DNA of 47,606 bases from Candidatus Desulfovibrio intestinipullorum. GTDB lineage: Bacteria; Desulfobacterota; Desulfovibrionia; Desulfovibrionales; Desulfovibrionaceae. Where the stretch lies: positions 1-47,606 of the forward strand of contig DXHV01000008.1 of the NCBI GenBank assembly GCA_019113165.1. The letters run 5' to 3'. The translations under genes were made by a program, and so were the position numbers. The notes under the pieces were generated by a model. The model was not told the DNA's origin, did not search any database, and saw only the letters and a program-made list of their open reading frames with translations. Below, in pieces: positions 1 to 7,969 of this stretch. The stretch's first letter is position 1, and each line of letters starts with the position of its first letter.

Positions 1-11
1 TCATACATAAG

Positions 12-67
12 AGTAATCTCCTCTGTTAGGTGCTTGGCGGCTCCCACGGGGGAGATTACTTTTTTTC
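12..67 (+). terminator. Hairpin with T tract at the window edge
   Basis: Perfect 10-bp inverted repeat (AGTAATCTCC at 12-21, GGAGATTACT at 51-60) followed by a T run at 60-66. The 29-nt loop is long for an intrinsic terminator. It probably ends a transcript entering from the left edge; an attenuator is an alternative. Confidence 0.5.
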
Positions 68-1473
68 TAAGGCTCTTCAAATGGGGACAGTGCGAGGATG
101 GGCTGGCAGGCTCCGTACGAGCAAGCTCGCATGGAGCCATCAGCCCATCCTTCGCCGACCGCCGCATAAGCCAAGCTTTTGTGAGTCCCCCGGCAAAGCC
201 GGGGGTTTACCTGTGTTAATTAATTATACAAAATTTCAATATGTTATAACTTCAATAATCCACATCAATGTGGACTGTTTTCGCTCCTGGGAACAGCCGC
301 GCACTGATGCCTGCAGCCCAGGCATTTTCCCATGACTTGCTGCGCCGGGCCTGTACCTGCCTGCCTCTGAAGGAGAGGGCCAGGACATGTCAGGCGCATA
401 AGCCGTGGGCATGGGCAGACGCTCTGAGCACTCTCGGCATGGGATTGAGTCATGACCATGGGCGTGAAGGGTGGAAGGACCTGATTGGTGCACGGGATAC
501 CCATGGGAAGAAGCTCATGGAGCGCTTCAGAGGATGCCGTGAAGGGGCATGAGGAGCTTTGAGGGCCTGTGACCAGGGGTTAAGCCCACTCTCCCCGATA
601 TGGATATTAAAATGTCCCATAATGGTAATTATGTTAAGTTAAGAGACACAGGGGCACAGCACAGACCTCGCTCAGTTCCCGTATTCACGAGAAACGCTCG
701 TCCTGTGCGCCATATCTGACATTTGTCCATGGCCTGCCTGTGGGGTTCAGGATGGCCTCCATGGAACGATCCTGAGTCTTCCATGGGCAGACCAAGGCAC
801 TCCATCCACAACCTGTGAGCCCCTCGTGTTGTTTTGTCTGTGGGCAAAGCGCTTCCCTGTCTTCGCCTGCACACGGCCCCACATGGTACACCGCCCTCTT
901 CTCCTCCTGGATTTGACAGCTCTTGTTACTCACAAGGGCGTGTGCAAGACGAGCGTTCAGCTCTGGTTCTGCTCCATTCTTAAAATTTTAACATATTATA
1001 ATTATTGTAAAATTTAGATTACAGAAATCCTCAATCAATTGCTTTCCCTGGCCGGAAATGCCATCATGATATGGGCTTCTCGTCTTGCGCCGACGGGCAT
1101 CGATCATCAGCAAGGTTGCTTCACCGCAGCAAAAAAACAGGAATCCCCGTACCTTTCTCCGAGCGCGTTAACTACCCCGGCCTCAAGGCCGAGAAGGCCG
1201 AGGCTTGCAAAAGCCTGATTGACTCTGGTTGACAAGCCTCAGGACGTCGGAAGACGGACTTTTGTTAGTTGGGATTAGAGAGGCACCGCAGGATGTACCT
1301 CCTGGTCCGGCGCACTGCGGTCAGTCGTTCAATGCTCCAGGACTTGCGAGCTGTGCGGCTGACAGACAAAACCCCTTCCAGCATAGGACGTCGCTTCCTC
1401 CCCTGCATAAATGCAGTGGTATCCGCGACAGTATTTGTGGTGACAGACATATAACCCAGGAGACAAGGAGATC
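68..1473. other. Gene-poor stretch, probably decayed DNA
   Basis: No open frame here has a convincing ribosome-binding site, family motif or consistent codon use. The stretch holds the hairpin at 187-208, AT-rich patches near 220-260 and 960-1020, and a short frame at about 1085-1231 (+). That frame reads ...TGIPVPFSERVNYPGLKAEK... to a stop and looks like the tail of a lost gene; I cannot name it. It reads as eroded accessory DNA upstream of the lipoprotein gene. Confidence 0.5.
187..208 (+). terminator. Strong GC hairpin
   Basis: CCCCCGGC (187-194), loop AAA, GCCGGGGG (198-205), then TTT. An 8-bp GC stem with a 3-nt loop and only a short T run, so a weak terminator or a palindromic intergenic element. 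Confidence 0.4.
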
Positions 1474-2151
1474 ATGAAGAGGATTTTCATCGCAATTTCA
1501 GTACTGTCAGCAGTAGTAATGCTGATGGGATGCACTCAAAAGGTTCCGACTCCCGAAAAAATTGTAGACAAACGAGAACGAGTGCAGAGGATGATCACTC
1601 GTGTCTATCCAGATAAAACGGTGCAGGATGTTCTTTGGGCGGCTGACAGAGTGTTTCGACTTGCGGACGATAATTACGTTATCAGTCCCTCCCCTGACGG
1701 ACTTCGGGCGGAACGGAACTGGAAGAAAAAGGAGGCGCTCCTTACTTCCGATTTCTCCAGAGCTACATCCTTTGGCTCGGACACATGGATGGTCACACCC
1801 AAACCGTTGCCACAGGGTGGCGTCAAGGTGACCGCAATGCACTCTATGCAAGCAGCATTTGTTTCTGGTTGTTTGCTCTTGCCTTATCCTAACAGAAGCG
1901 ATGTAACTCTATGTCCGGAGATGCCAAACTTGACAACAACATCTGCAACCTATGATTTGTTTTTTGCTCGATTGGACTACTTGCTTGGAAAAAGAAAAGA
2001 CTGGATAACTTGCAAGAAGGCTCAAAAGCTCTTTACAAATGGAGAGTCTAGTCTCTTTTATGAAAATCTCGACCCATTTTGTACAGATGCAAATGACCAT
2101 ACCCCGGACAGCCTTGCTGTTCAAAGAGGCGGGAAGGAAATCTTGCCCTGA
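1474..2151 (+). CDS. Putative lipoprotein of unknown function
   Basis: 225 residues. The N-terminus is a lipoprotein signal: K2-R3, a hydrophobic run, then lipobox L-M-G-C with the lipidated cysteine at position 20, so the mature protein should be membrane-anchored outside the cytoplasm. The start has a good AAGGAG site (in acaaggagatcATG). The body has a few cysteines and no motif I recognise. Base composition is clearly less GC-rich than the housekeeping genes further on, which suggests recent acquisition. It converges on the flavin reductase gene, with a shared hairpin between them. Function unknown. Confidence 0.75.
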   Translation: MKRIFIAISVLSAVVMLMGCTQKVPTPEKIVDKRERVQRMITRVYPDKTVQDVLWAADRVFRLADDNYVISPSPDGLRAERNWKKKEALLTSDFSRATSFGSDTWMVTPKPLPQGGVKVTAMHSMQAAFVSGCLLLPYPNRSDVTLCPEMPNLTTTSATYDLFFARLDYLLGKRKDWITCKKAQKLFTNGESSLFYENLDPFCTDANDHTPDSLAVQRGGKEILP

Positions 2152-2210
2152 GGCACTGCTGATCTTGCGAGCAGGCATTCACAGGCTGATGGTATCCCAG
2201 CCGAAACCAT

Positions 2211-2247
2211 TTTAAGGGGAACGCCCATGCCGGACGTTCCCCCTAAA
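2211..2247. terminator. Bidirectional terminator
   Basis: Arms TTTAAGGGGAACG (2211-2223) and CGTTCCCCCTAAA (2235-2247) pair with one mismatch around an 11-nt loop. It lies between convergent genes ending at 2151 (+) and 2288 (-) and carries A/T-rich outer edges on both sides. Confidence 0.65.
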
Positions 2248-2287
2248 GCGTTCTTTCGTACTGTCTTTGGACGACTCCCTCTGGCAC

Positions 2288-2827
2288 CTATTCGATGATA
2301 TAGGCCTTCAGGATCTTGCCAAAGTAGGCAACATGATAGTCCCTGTTTGCCATGGGATTGGAGCTGTCCACATTTTCCGGGTACATAGTCTTCCTGATGT
2401 CCTCCGGTACGGCATTTTTATCGAGCAGCTGCCTGTAGAGCACCTTGCACTCCAGCGTCAGCGGAAGCTCGGCAATGCCAGGCGCACCAACAAGGTCGGA
2501 TTCCACGAGGGTGAGCCCCATGTCCTTGATCTTGTCGAAGTCACGGCCGCTCCTGGAGCCGCAGTAGGCCGTAATCTTTTTTGCGGACTGGCTGCCCCAG
2601 GGAATATTCACGGTGAACTCCCCGGAGGCGTCGAGCTGTTCTCTGGTGAAGCGCCCTTCCCGAATATAGATCATGAACATGGGCAGGCTCCACATGACAC
2701 CAAGGGTGCCCCAGCCGATAGTCATCGTATTGACCCTGTCGCCATTTTTGGTGGTCACGAGAATGCCGTGCCCAATGGCAGAGGTGATTTCCTTCGCGTA
2801 TTCAAAGGGCTGAATTTCCTTTTTCAC
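2288..2827 (-). CDS. Flavin reductase family protein
   Basis: 179 residues from a GTG start at 2827, chosen because AAAAGGAGA sits just upstream; an in-frame start 16 codons earlier would put that site inside the gene. The sequence matches the flavin reductase-like FMN-binding split-barrel family: an N-terminal stretch with ILVTTKNGDRVNTMTIGWG, then a strand with FTVNIPW. Members bind FMN and reduce flavin with NAD(P)H or act as small flavoproteins in anaerobes; the substrate cannot be told from sequence. It lies downstream of the amidohydrolase on the same strand, about 130 nt away, so co-transcription is possible but not shown. Confidence 0.85.
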   Translation of the reverse strand: MKKEIQPFEYAKEITSAIGHGILVTTKNGDRVNTMTIGWGTLGVMWSLPMFMIYIREGRFTREQLDASGEFTVNIPWGSQSAKKITAYCGSRSGRDFDKIKDMGLTLVESDLVGAPGIAELPLTLECKVLYRQLLDKNAVPEDIRKTMYPENVDSSNPMANRDYHVAYFGKILKAYIIE

Positions 2828-2960
2828 AGTCTTTTCTCCTTTTTTCAACAGGTTACGATATTCGCAGGTGTGCAACAGAAGGCCTGAGACTCTGTTTCAG
2901 ACAGGTGCTGCCCTTGCCCCTGGCAGACCTCTCCAGGGGCACTGTTGCTTTTGCACCACC

Positions 2961-4652
2961 CTACTCCAGACCGCCATATTCGACCCTGCCTGCCACCAGG
3001 GTCGCCGTGACCTGAATATCCTTGATCCTCATGGGAGCCACGGCACGGGGATCCCTGTCCAGGATGACCAAATCCGCCATCTTGCCTGGGGCAATACTGC
3101 CCTTGTGGTCCTCTTCAAAGCCCTGGTATGCCGCATTGATGGTCACAGCCTTCAGAGCCTCCATCACGGGAATGCCCTGCTCGGCCCTGCCAAGATCAAG
3201 TCCCTGGCTACTCACGCGGTTTACGGCTGCCCAGACGAGGAGCAGCGGATCAATGGGGGTTACATAGGTATCGTTGTGCAGGGTGAAGGGGATGCCGCAG
3301 CGCAGAGCATCGCCTGCGGGGCTCATGCGTCTGGCGCGCTCCGGTCCCATGAAGATGTGGTAGTGACGATCTCCCCAGTAATAGATGTGCGCAGCAAAGA
3401 AGGAGGGAATGACGCCAAGCCTGGCCATGCGCTCTACCTGATCCTGGCGGGCCATCTGGCTGTGTATGATGATGTGACGGGCCTCGCGTTTGCAGGCTGC
3501 CTGGGCTGCCTCTATGGCATCCAGGGCCATGTCTATGGCTGCATCTCCATTGCAGTGCACGGCTGTCTGCAGGCCCATGCGGTGCAGATCCGCAATGCGT
3601 GCAGCCAGAAAGTCTGGATCATTGGAAGGATAGCCTCTGTAGCCGGGCTTACCAGGAGGACACTTGTGATAGGGGCTGGAGAGATAGCCCGTGTACGCCT
3701 GGATGGAGCCGTCGGCTGACAGCTTGGCAGCCCCGAGGACAAGGCGTGCGTCGCAGTCAAGGGCCGTCCCTGAAGAGGCAGTAGGAAAGACCTTCACATA
3801 GTCCTCAAGGCTGATATCCTGGGCCAGTGGATAGAGCACAAGCCGAACCTTGAGTAGGCCCTGCGCAAATGCCCTTTCTGCCTGAGTGATCCAGGCGGGG
3901 TCAGCAATCCAGCCCTCCTGGGCTGTGGTGCAGCCCCTAGCCAGATACATGGCAGAACCCTGCGCCATGCTGCGAACCACAGCCTCGTCGCTCAGGGGCG
4001 GGACCTGCGAGAGCACTGGACAGCGGCTGGCTTCTATGACCCCGGAAAGCGCCCCCTTCTGGTCACGCTGAAAGACCATGGTTTCCGTGTTCTGCACATG
4101 TTCATCAATGCCGGCTCTGGCAAGGGCCAGGGAGTTGGAGGCCGTCACCCAGCCGGAGATGTGCTGCAGCACTATGGGGTGCCGGCTGCTGGCCCTGTCC
4201 AGATCCCTTCTGTCAGGATGGCGCATCTCGGCGATATTGGTGTCATCATAGCCCCAGCCGACGATCCACTCTCCAGGGTTCGTCTCTTGCGCACGCCGGG
4301 CCAGAAGATCGACAATGTCCTCCATGTTCCGCACAGGGCCCAGGGGCACACTGCGAACATCCACCCAGGCTGTACGAATGCTCGTGTCGATGAAATGACT
4401 ATGGGCGTCAATGAAGCCCGGCAGCATGGTCCTTCCGGCAAGATCCACAAGGCGGGTAGCCGGTGTACAGAGGCGCTGCACAGAGGCACGGGATCCTGCG
4501 GCAAGAATCCTGCCCCCGGCCACAGCCACGGCTTCCACCTCAGCAGGCTCTGTCATGGTCAGAATGGGCCCACCATAAAAAACAAGTTCAGCTTCCGATC
4601 CTCTTGCGGCAGCCTCTCTGGCTGTCTTCCCGGTTTTTATAGATAGCTCCAT
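2961..4652 (-). CDS. Amidohydrolase family 3 (YtcJ-like) metal-dependent hydrolase
   Basis: 563 residues from the ATG at 4652, which has GGGAGG nine bases upstream; the frame stays open further 5' but without a better start. The family is recognised from the N-terminal beta-sandwich (LVFYGGPILTM), the LPGFIDAHSHF segment with metal ligands H84 and H86, a later AVHCNGDAA segment and the C-terminal GSIAPGKMADLVILDRDP block that is standard for imidazolonase/amidohydrolase-3 enzymes. Such enzymes hydrolyse amide or related C-N bonds in the cytoplasm; the substrate is unknown. An orphan substrate-binding protein lies immediately upstream on the same strand, but a strong terminator separates them. 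Confidence 0.88.
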   Translation of the reverse strand: MELSIKTGKTAREAAARGSEAELVFYGGPILTMTEPAEVEAVAVAGGRILAAGSRASVQRLCTPATRLVDLAGRTMLPGFIDAHSHFIDTSIRTAWVDVRSVPLGPVRNMEDIVDLLARRAQETNPGEWIVGWGYDDTNIAEMRHPDRRDLDRASSRHPIVLQHISGWVTASNSLALARAGIDEHVQNTETMVFQRDQKGALSGVIEASRCPVLSQVPPLSDEAVVRSMAQGSAMYLARGCTTAQEGWIADPAWITQAERAFAQGLLKVRLVLYPLAQDISLEDYVKVFPTASSGTALDCDARLVLGAAKLSADGSIQAYTGYLSSPYHKCPPGKPGYRGYPSNDPDFLAARIADLHRMGLQTAVHCNGDAAIDMALDAIEAAQAACKREARHIIIHSQMARQDQVERMARLGVIPSFFAAHIYYWGDRHYHIFMGPERARRMSPAGDALRCGIPFTLHNDTYVTPIDPLLLVWAAVNRVSSQGLDLGRAEQGIPVMEALKAVTINAAYQGFEEDHKGSIAPGKMADLVILDRDPRAVAPMRIKDIQVTATLVAGRVEYGGLE

Positions 4653-4870
4653 TTCGGCGAGCCTCCCTGTCTGAAATGCTTCCCCAATCCAAAGCAGCGC
4701 AACGTGTTCCCACACAGGGAATTTTTTACGTGGCCTGCGGGCTTTTCGCAAGAGACGCGGAGACGTGCGCACAGGAGAACGCATGAAGACCATGCAGGAA
4801 TGGAAGCCGTTCGCCTCTCGCATGCCGGCATCGCATGAACCTGCACGCTGGATCCGCAAAGGATGCGCAC

Positions 4871-4914
4871 AAAAAATCCCGATATGTCGGCAAACGAGAG
4901 ACGACATATCGGGA
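4871..4914 (-). terminator. Intrinsic terminator of the binding-protein gene
   Basis: Perfect 13-bp stem (4877-4889 with 4902-4914). Read on the minus strand it is followed by a T6 run. It lies 33 bases after the stop at 4947 and separates that gene from the amidohydrolase. Confidence 0.85.
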
Positions 4915-4946
4915 AACCCTGCCCTTGTGGCAGCTTTTCGGGAGAC

Positions 4947-6029
4947 TTACTTCTGCTGATCCTTGAGCATCTTCAGGTACTTGCCTGTGGCATAGGTGCC
5001 ATCCTGCACCTTGGCAGCCTCTTCGGGGGTGATACGGCCCACCTTGGAGAAGAAGGAGGCCACGTCGATCTGATGCAGCTGGGCCTTGCTCGGCCCCTTG
5101 CTGTCATCAAAGATGGCCAGCTGCTCGTCCAGGCTGTAGACAGGATGGGTCTTCAGATCCATGAGCGCCTGGGAGCGGCTGTAGGGCTTGCCCACAAACT
5201 CGAGGTAAAAGCGGAGGTACTCGTCCAGGATGGCCTCGGGCGTGGTGCTCTTGAGCATTTCCACGCTGCGCTGATAGACGCTGAGGAACTTGACGGCCAC
5301 TTCCGGATGGTCCTCGGCATACTTGGTATCGGCGATGAGCACGATGGGGTTGGACTTCTTGCACTTGACGATGTCACCGGCAAAGACCACACCGCCCTTC
5401 TCCTTGATGATGAAGGTATAGGGGGCCCAGATGGCCACGCCGTCGCCGATGTTGTTCTCAAAGGCGCCCAGGGCCTGAGCCTGATCCATGTTCTTGATGA
5501 CCACGTCGCTGTCCTTGAGCCCCAGGACAGCGAGCCAGTTGCTCAGGGCGTAGTGGGAGGAAGTGAGGGTCGTGACCAGGAAGGTCTTGCCGCGCACGGT
5601 CTCGGGATCGCCGTAGACTTCGGGATAGTCCTTGTTGTAGCCCTTGATCTTGGCAATGGGGCTGTCTTCGCGCACGACGACGGAGGTGCAGTCCGCCGCC
5701 TCATTGTTGGCATAGGCTATAATGCTGATGCCGTGGCGCAAATTGCCCAGCATGGCAGGCAGGGCGCCGACAGCACCGAAGACCCACTCACCGGCAGGAA
5801 GCGCAGTCAGGATGTCCGGGCCGGAGCTGAAGAGCTTCATCTCTATATCCAGTCCAGCCTCCTTGTCCCAGCCCTTTTCCTTGGCATACCAGACGAGGAA
5901 GGTTTCATGTTCGTCCAGCCAGGCTGTCGGTACCTTCACAAGATCCGCTGCCTGCACAGGCAGAGCCAGCTGGACCAGACATACAAGGGCTGCCACTAAA
6001 CTCAGAAAAAAACGTTTCAGTTTCAGCAT
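4947..6029 (-). CDS. ABC transporter substrate-binding protein (NMT1/THI5-like)
   Basis: 360 residues. Residues 1-27 form a Sec signal peptide (KLKR, hydrophobic core, ending in VQA), so the mature protein is periplasmic or lipid-free secreted. The fold is that of nitrate/sulfonate/taurine/thiamine-precursor binding proteins: FLVWYAKEKGWDKEAGLDIEM at the start, an FGAVGALPAM ligand-loop segment and a KNMDQAQALGAFENN region. Ligand unknown. No permease or ATPase is encoded beside it, so it is an orphan binding protein or uses distant partners. Its own terminator suggests a single-gene transcript. Confidence 0.85.
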   Translation of the reverse strand: MLKLKRFFLSLVAALVCLVQLALPVQAADLVKVPTAWLDEHETFLVWYAKEKGWDKEAGLDIEMKLFSSGPDILTALPAGEWVFGAVGALPAMLGNLRHGISIIAYANNEAADCTSVVVREDSPIAKIKGYNKDYPEVYGDPETVRGKTFLVTTLTSSHYALSNWLAVLGLKDSDVVIKNMDQAQALGAFENNIGDGVAIWAPYTFIIKEKGGVVFAGDIVKCKKSNPIVLIADTKYAEDHPEVAVKFLSVYQRSVEMLKSTTPEAILDEYLRFYLEFVGKPYSRSQALMDLKTHPVYSLDEQLAIFDDSKGPSKAQLHQIDVASFFSKVGRITPEEAAKVQDGTYATGKYLKMLKDQQK

Positions 6030-6550
6030 GACACTCTCCGTCTCTTTTACTTATAATTGTTGAGGAAATGGCAGCCCATACTGCACGTTCTGCCTGAACA
6101 TCGCGGGCTGCACATGACACGCAGCAGGAGACAGGCTCCTGCAGACAGGTTCTCTGAATTGCCCCTGCAGAGGGGACAGGTCCGGACCTTCTGTGCGCAA
6201 GGGTGTCTGATACTTGCATGAATTTGGGCAATTGTACAGGACTTTTGCCAGTAGCCCAGTAGCAGTCACACCTCGGCCATGAGCCAAAAGGAGTCCATTT
6301 CTCCTCATGGAGGAGCAGAATACGATCTTTCCGGCAAAAAACTAGTCCACCATACCATGGACTATAAAAAATTATACTTTTACATAGTTACAATTTGTAG
6401 CATTTTACGGAATTCACTCGTGGAGACATTTTGTCATCAGCAGACTTTCTTCTGCTTTGATATTTCAATGATCTGTTCTTCTACTGCACGAAAAAAATCG
6501 TATCCATCCAGTCGCAGCTTAACAAAAACGTAAAAAGGCATAGCTGATCG
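6030..6550. other. Intergenic, AT-rich, no gene seen
   Basis: About 520 bases between the binding-protein start and the transposase remnant. The part at 6330-6540 is strongly AT-rich. It should contain the promoter of the binding-protein gene, but I cannot assign boxes with confidence. Confidence 0.4.
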
Positions 6551-6575
6551 GCCTGCTGTGAAAATCACAGCAGGC
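6551..6575. repeat. Perfect palindromic hairpin
   Basis: An 11-bp perfect stem with a 3-nt AAA loop (GCCTGCTGTGA / TCACAGCAGGC). It overlaps the stop codon of the transposase remnant and has no T tract on either strand, so it looks more like an element-end palindrome than a terminator. Confidence 0.5.
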
Positions 6576-6985
6576 TGTGGATGCTATGTTGGATTACTTC
6601 CGGGGCGAGCACGTTCTCCTCGGCTCTGTCAGCCTGGCACAATTTGACTGCCGAAAAATAGCTCATTCCTCTCCGTTTGCCTGTCTCCTGCAGAGACAGC
6701 ATAGCGAGATAGCCTTGGGCTCCTGTTGTGGTTGCGAAGGATCCACTGACCTTTTCTCGCATCACCATACGCCGGATCGACTGTTCTGCCCGATTGGTGG
6801 CTGTCTGCCACGCCCCTTTTTCGTGCTGCCGCTCCTTGGCGGATGCCTCTTTTCTCCCTGGGAGAGAAGCTCTCAAATGTCTTTCTGATGGCCTTCTGCT
6901 TGTACGGCGACAAGCTGGCCCTATTCCAGGATCGGACAGCTTTACACGCCTTGTTGGCAAGAAGAAGCAGATCTATCAGCAGCAG
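6565..6985 (-). pseudogene. IS66-like transposase, C-terminal remnant with a frameshift
   Basis: The last ~100 codons read TATNRAEQSIRRMVMREKVS, then GSFATTTGAQGYLAMLS. This matches the C-terminal N-R-A-E-x-x-(I/L)-R block of IS66-family transposases. Upstream coding continues only in a second frame (about 6629-6985, LLLANKACKAVRSW...), so there is at least one frameshift. The catalytic DDE core is missing. Its upstream edge runs into the 3' end of the small broken gene at 6976. Inactive. Confidence 0.6.
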
Positions 6986-7206
6986 CGCGCAGACGAGTCG
7001 TTGCGGACGTTGTGGCTTTCCTCACCCATTACCGTTCCCAGATAACCTTCCACACGGCGAAAATCTTCGACAATGGCATTCCAGCCCCGATCATAGTCGA
7101 GTGCCTGCAGGTCTTTTTCCAGCAAGTCCGCTATGTACAGTGGGGGCTTTGCGGAAAAATCAAACTGTGACGCATATGCGTCCAATATCTGGGAGAAAGA
7201 AAGCAT
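6976..7206 (-). pseudogene. Small gene probably truncated at its 3' end
   Basis: 76 codons from an ATG with GGAG seven bases upstream. The first ~68 residues look like real protein (ILDAYASQFDF, LYIADLLEKDL, IVEDFRRVEGYLGTVM). The last few residues (SSARCC) appear to come from transposase-remnant DNA. I read it as the 5' part of a gene cut by an IS66-like insertion. I do not recognise the family. It lies just downstream of a hairpin terminator. Confidence 0.45.
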
Positions 7207-7223
7207 GGAAATACTCCCATACA

Positions 7224-7246
7224 AGAAGGCCCTCCTGAGAGGGCCC
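7224..7246 (-). terminator. Hairpin between two broken genes
   Basis: GGCCCTC paired with GAGGGCC around a 4-nt loop. On the minus strand it directly follows the stop of the remnant at 7248 and is followed by TTCTTGT. The remnant upstream may once have been a gene with its own terminator. Confidence 0.5.
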
Positions 7247-7247
7247 G

Positions 7248-7478
7248 CTATGTATTCCGTTTCTCTGTCTTGTATATTTGGTGTTCTGTGTCGAGCCACA
7301 AAATCTTGAAAATGTTGTGGACGCGGACGCCGAACAGCCTGACTTTTGCTCCAAGGCGAATCTGCCATAGCGCCCCAGGGTCAATCTTGTGTTTCAAAAG
7401 ATAGTCTCGTGCTCGTGCGTCAAGGACATCGTAGTCATCCCAGTTGTGATTGCTGGTATTTTCTCTTTCAATATCCTT
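7248..7478 (-). pseudogene. C-terminal fragment of an unknown protein, cut by a MITE-like element
   Basis: From the element boundary near 7478 an open frame runs without a start codon to a TAG at 7248-7250. It includes WDDYDVLDARARDYLL, PGALWQIRLGAKVRLFG and ILWLDTEHQIY. The consistent codon use and basic/aromatic pattern suggest a real C-terminal domain of about 75 residues. Upstream, a stop codon occurs inside the 16-bp inverted repeat, so the 5' part has been replaced. Family not recognised. Confidence 0.45.
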
Positions 7479-7694
7479 GGTAACTACTCAGCTTCACAAA
7501 TTCGAGCTAATATCTAGTAATTTCAAATGGTTATATTTATATTCTTACATTGGGCACCATGAGCAATCATCATGCATGTGTTAAAATAAACATGTGATTA
7601 CAAATATTTATAAAATAAGCTAAATATGTTTTCTTTTTGGCCTGACTGGTTAATAGCCTAGAATTGCAAGACAAAATCAAGCTGAGTAGTTACC
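7479..7694. mobile_element. MITE-like element, 216 bp, 16-bp perfect terminal inverted repeats
   Basis: GGTAACTACTCAGCTT at 7479-7494 is repeated as its exact reverse complement at 7679-7694, both reading inward. The 184-bp interior is AT-rich, has no gene and differs sharply in composition from its surroundings. This is the layout of a miniature inverted-repeat element mobilised in trans, or of an internally deleted insertion sequence. No clear target-site duplication is visible at the edges, so it may be old or rearranged. It adjoins a truncated gene and an IS66-like remnant. Confidence 0.65.
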
Positions 7695-7969
7695 TGACAA
7701 GAAGCTCTCCCTTGGGAGAAGCCGTGACACGCGTCACTTGTGCCTGTACCTGTACCTGCCTGATTCAGGGAAGGCCCCTTCCTGCGGGGGCAGGAAAAGG
7801 ACTCGCCCCCGGGCATAAGGGGGCGCAAGCCTCTTTTTTCTGGGGCTGCCCCGGAAAAAACCGAAAGAAGACGGAAGAAACCGGGGCAGTCCGAACAAAA
7901 GTCAGGGATTCGGACGAAGCATGGCACTAAAGGTCCAGCTTCACCGTATCGGGAGCTAGAAGCTGGGGG

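Noticed and set aside
236..933. Short frames on both strands near the window start
   Set aside because: No ribosome sites, overlapping each other in several frames, no recognisable protein pattern.
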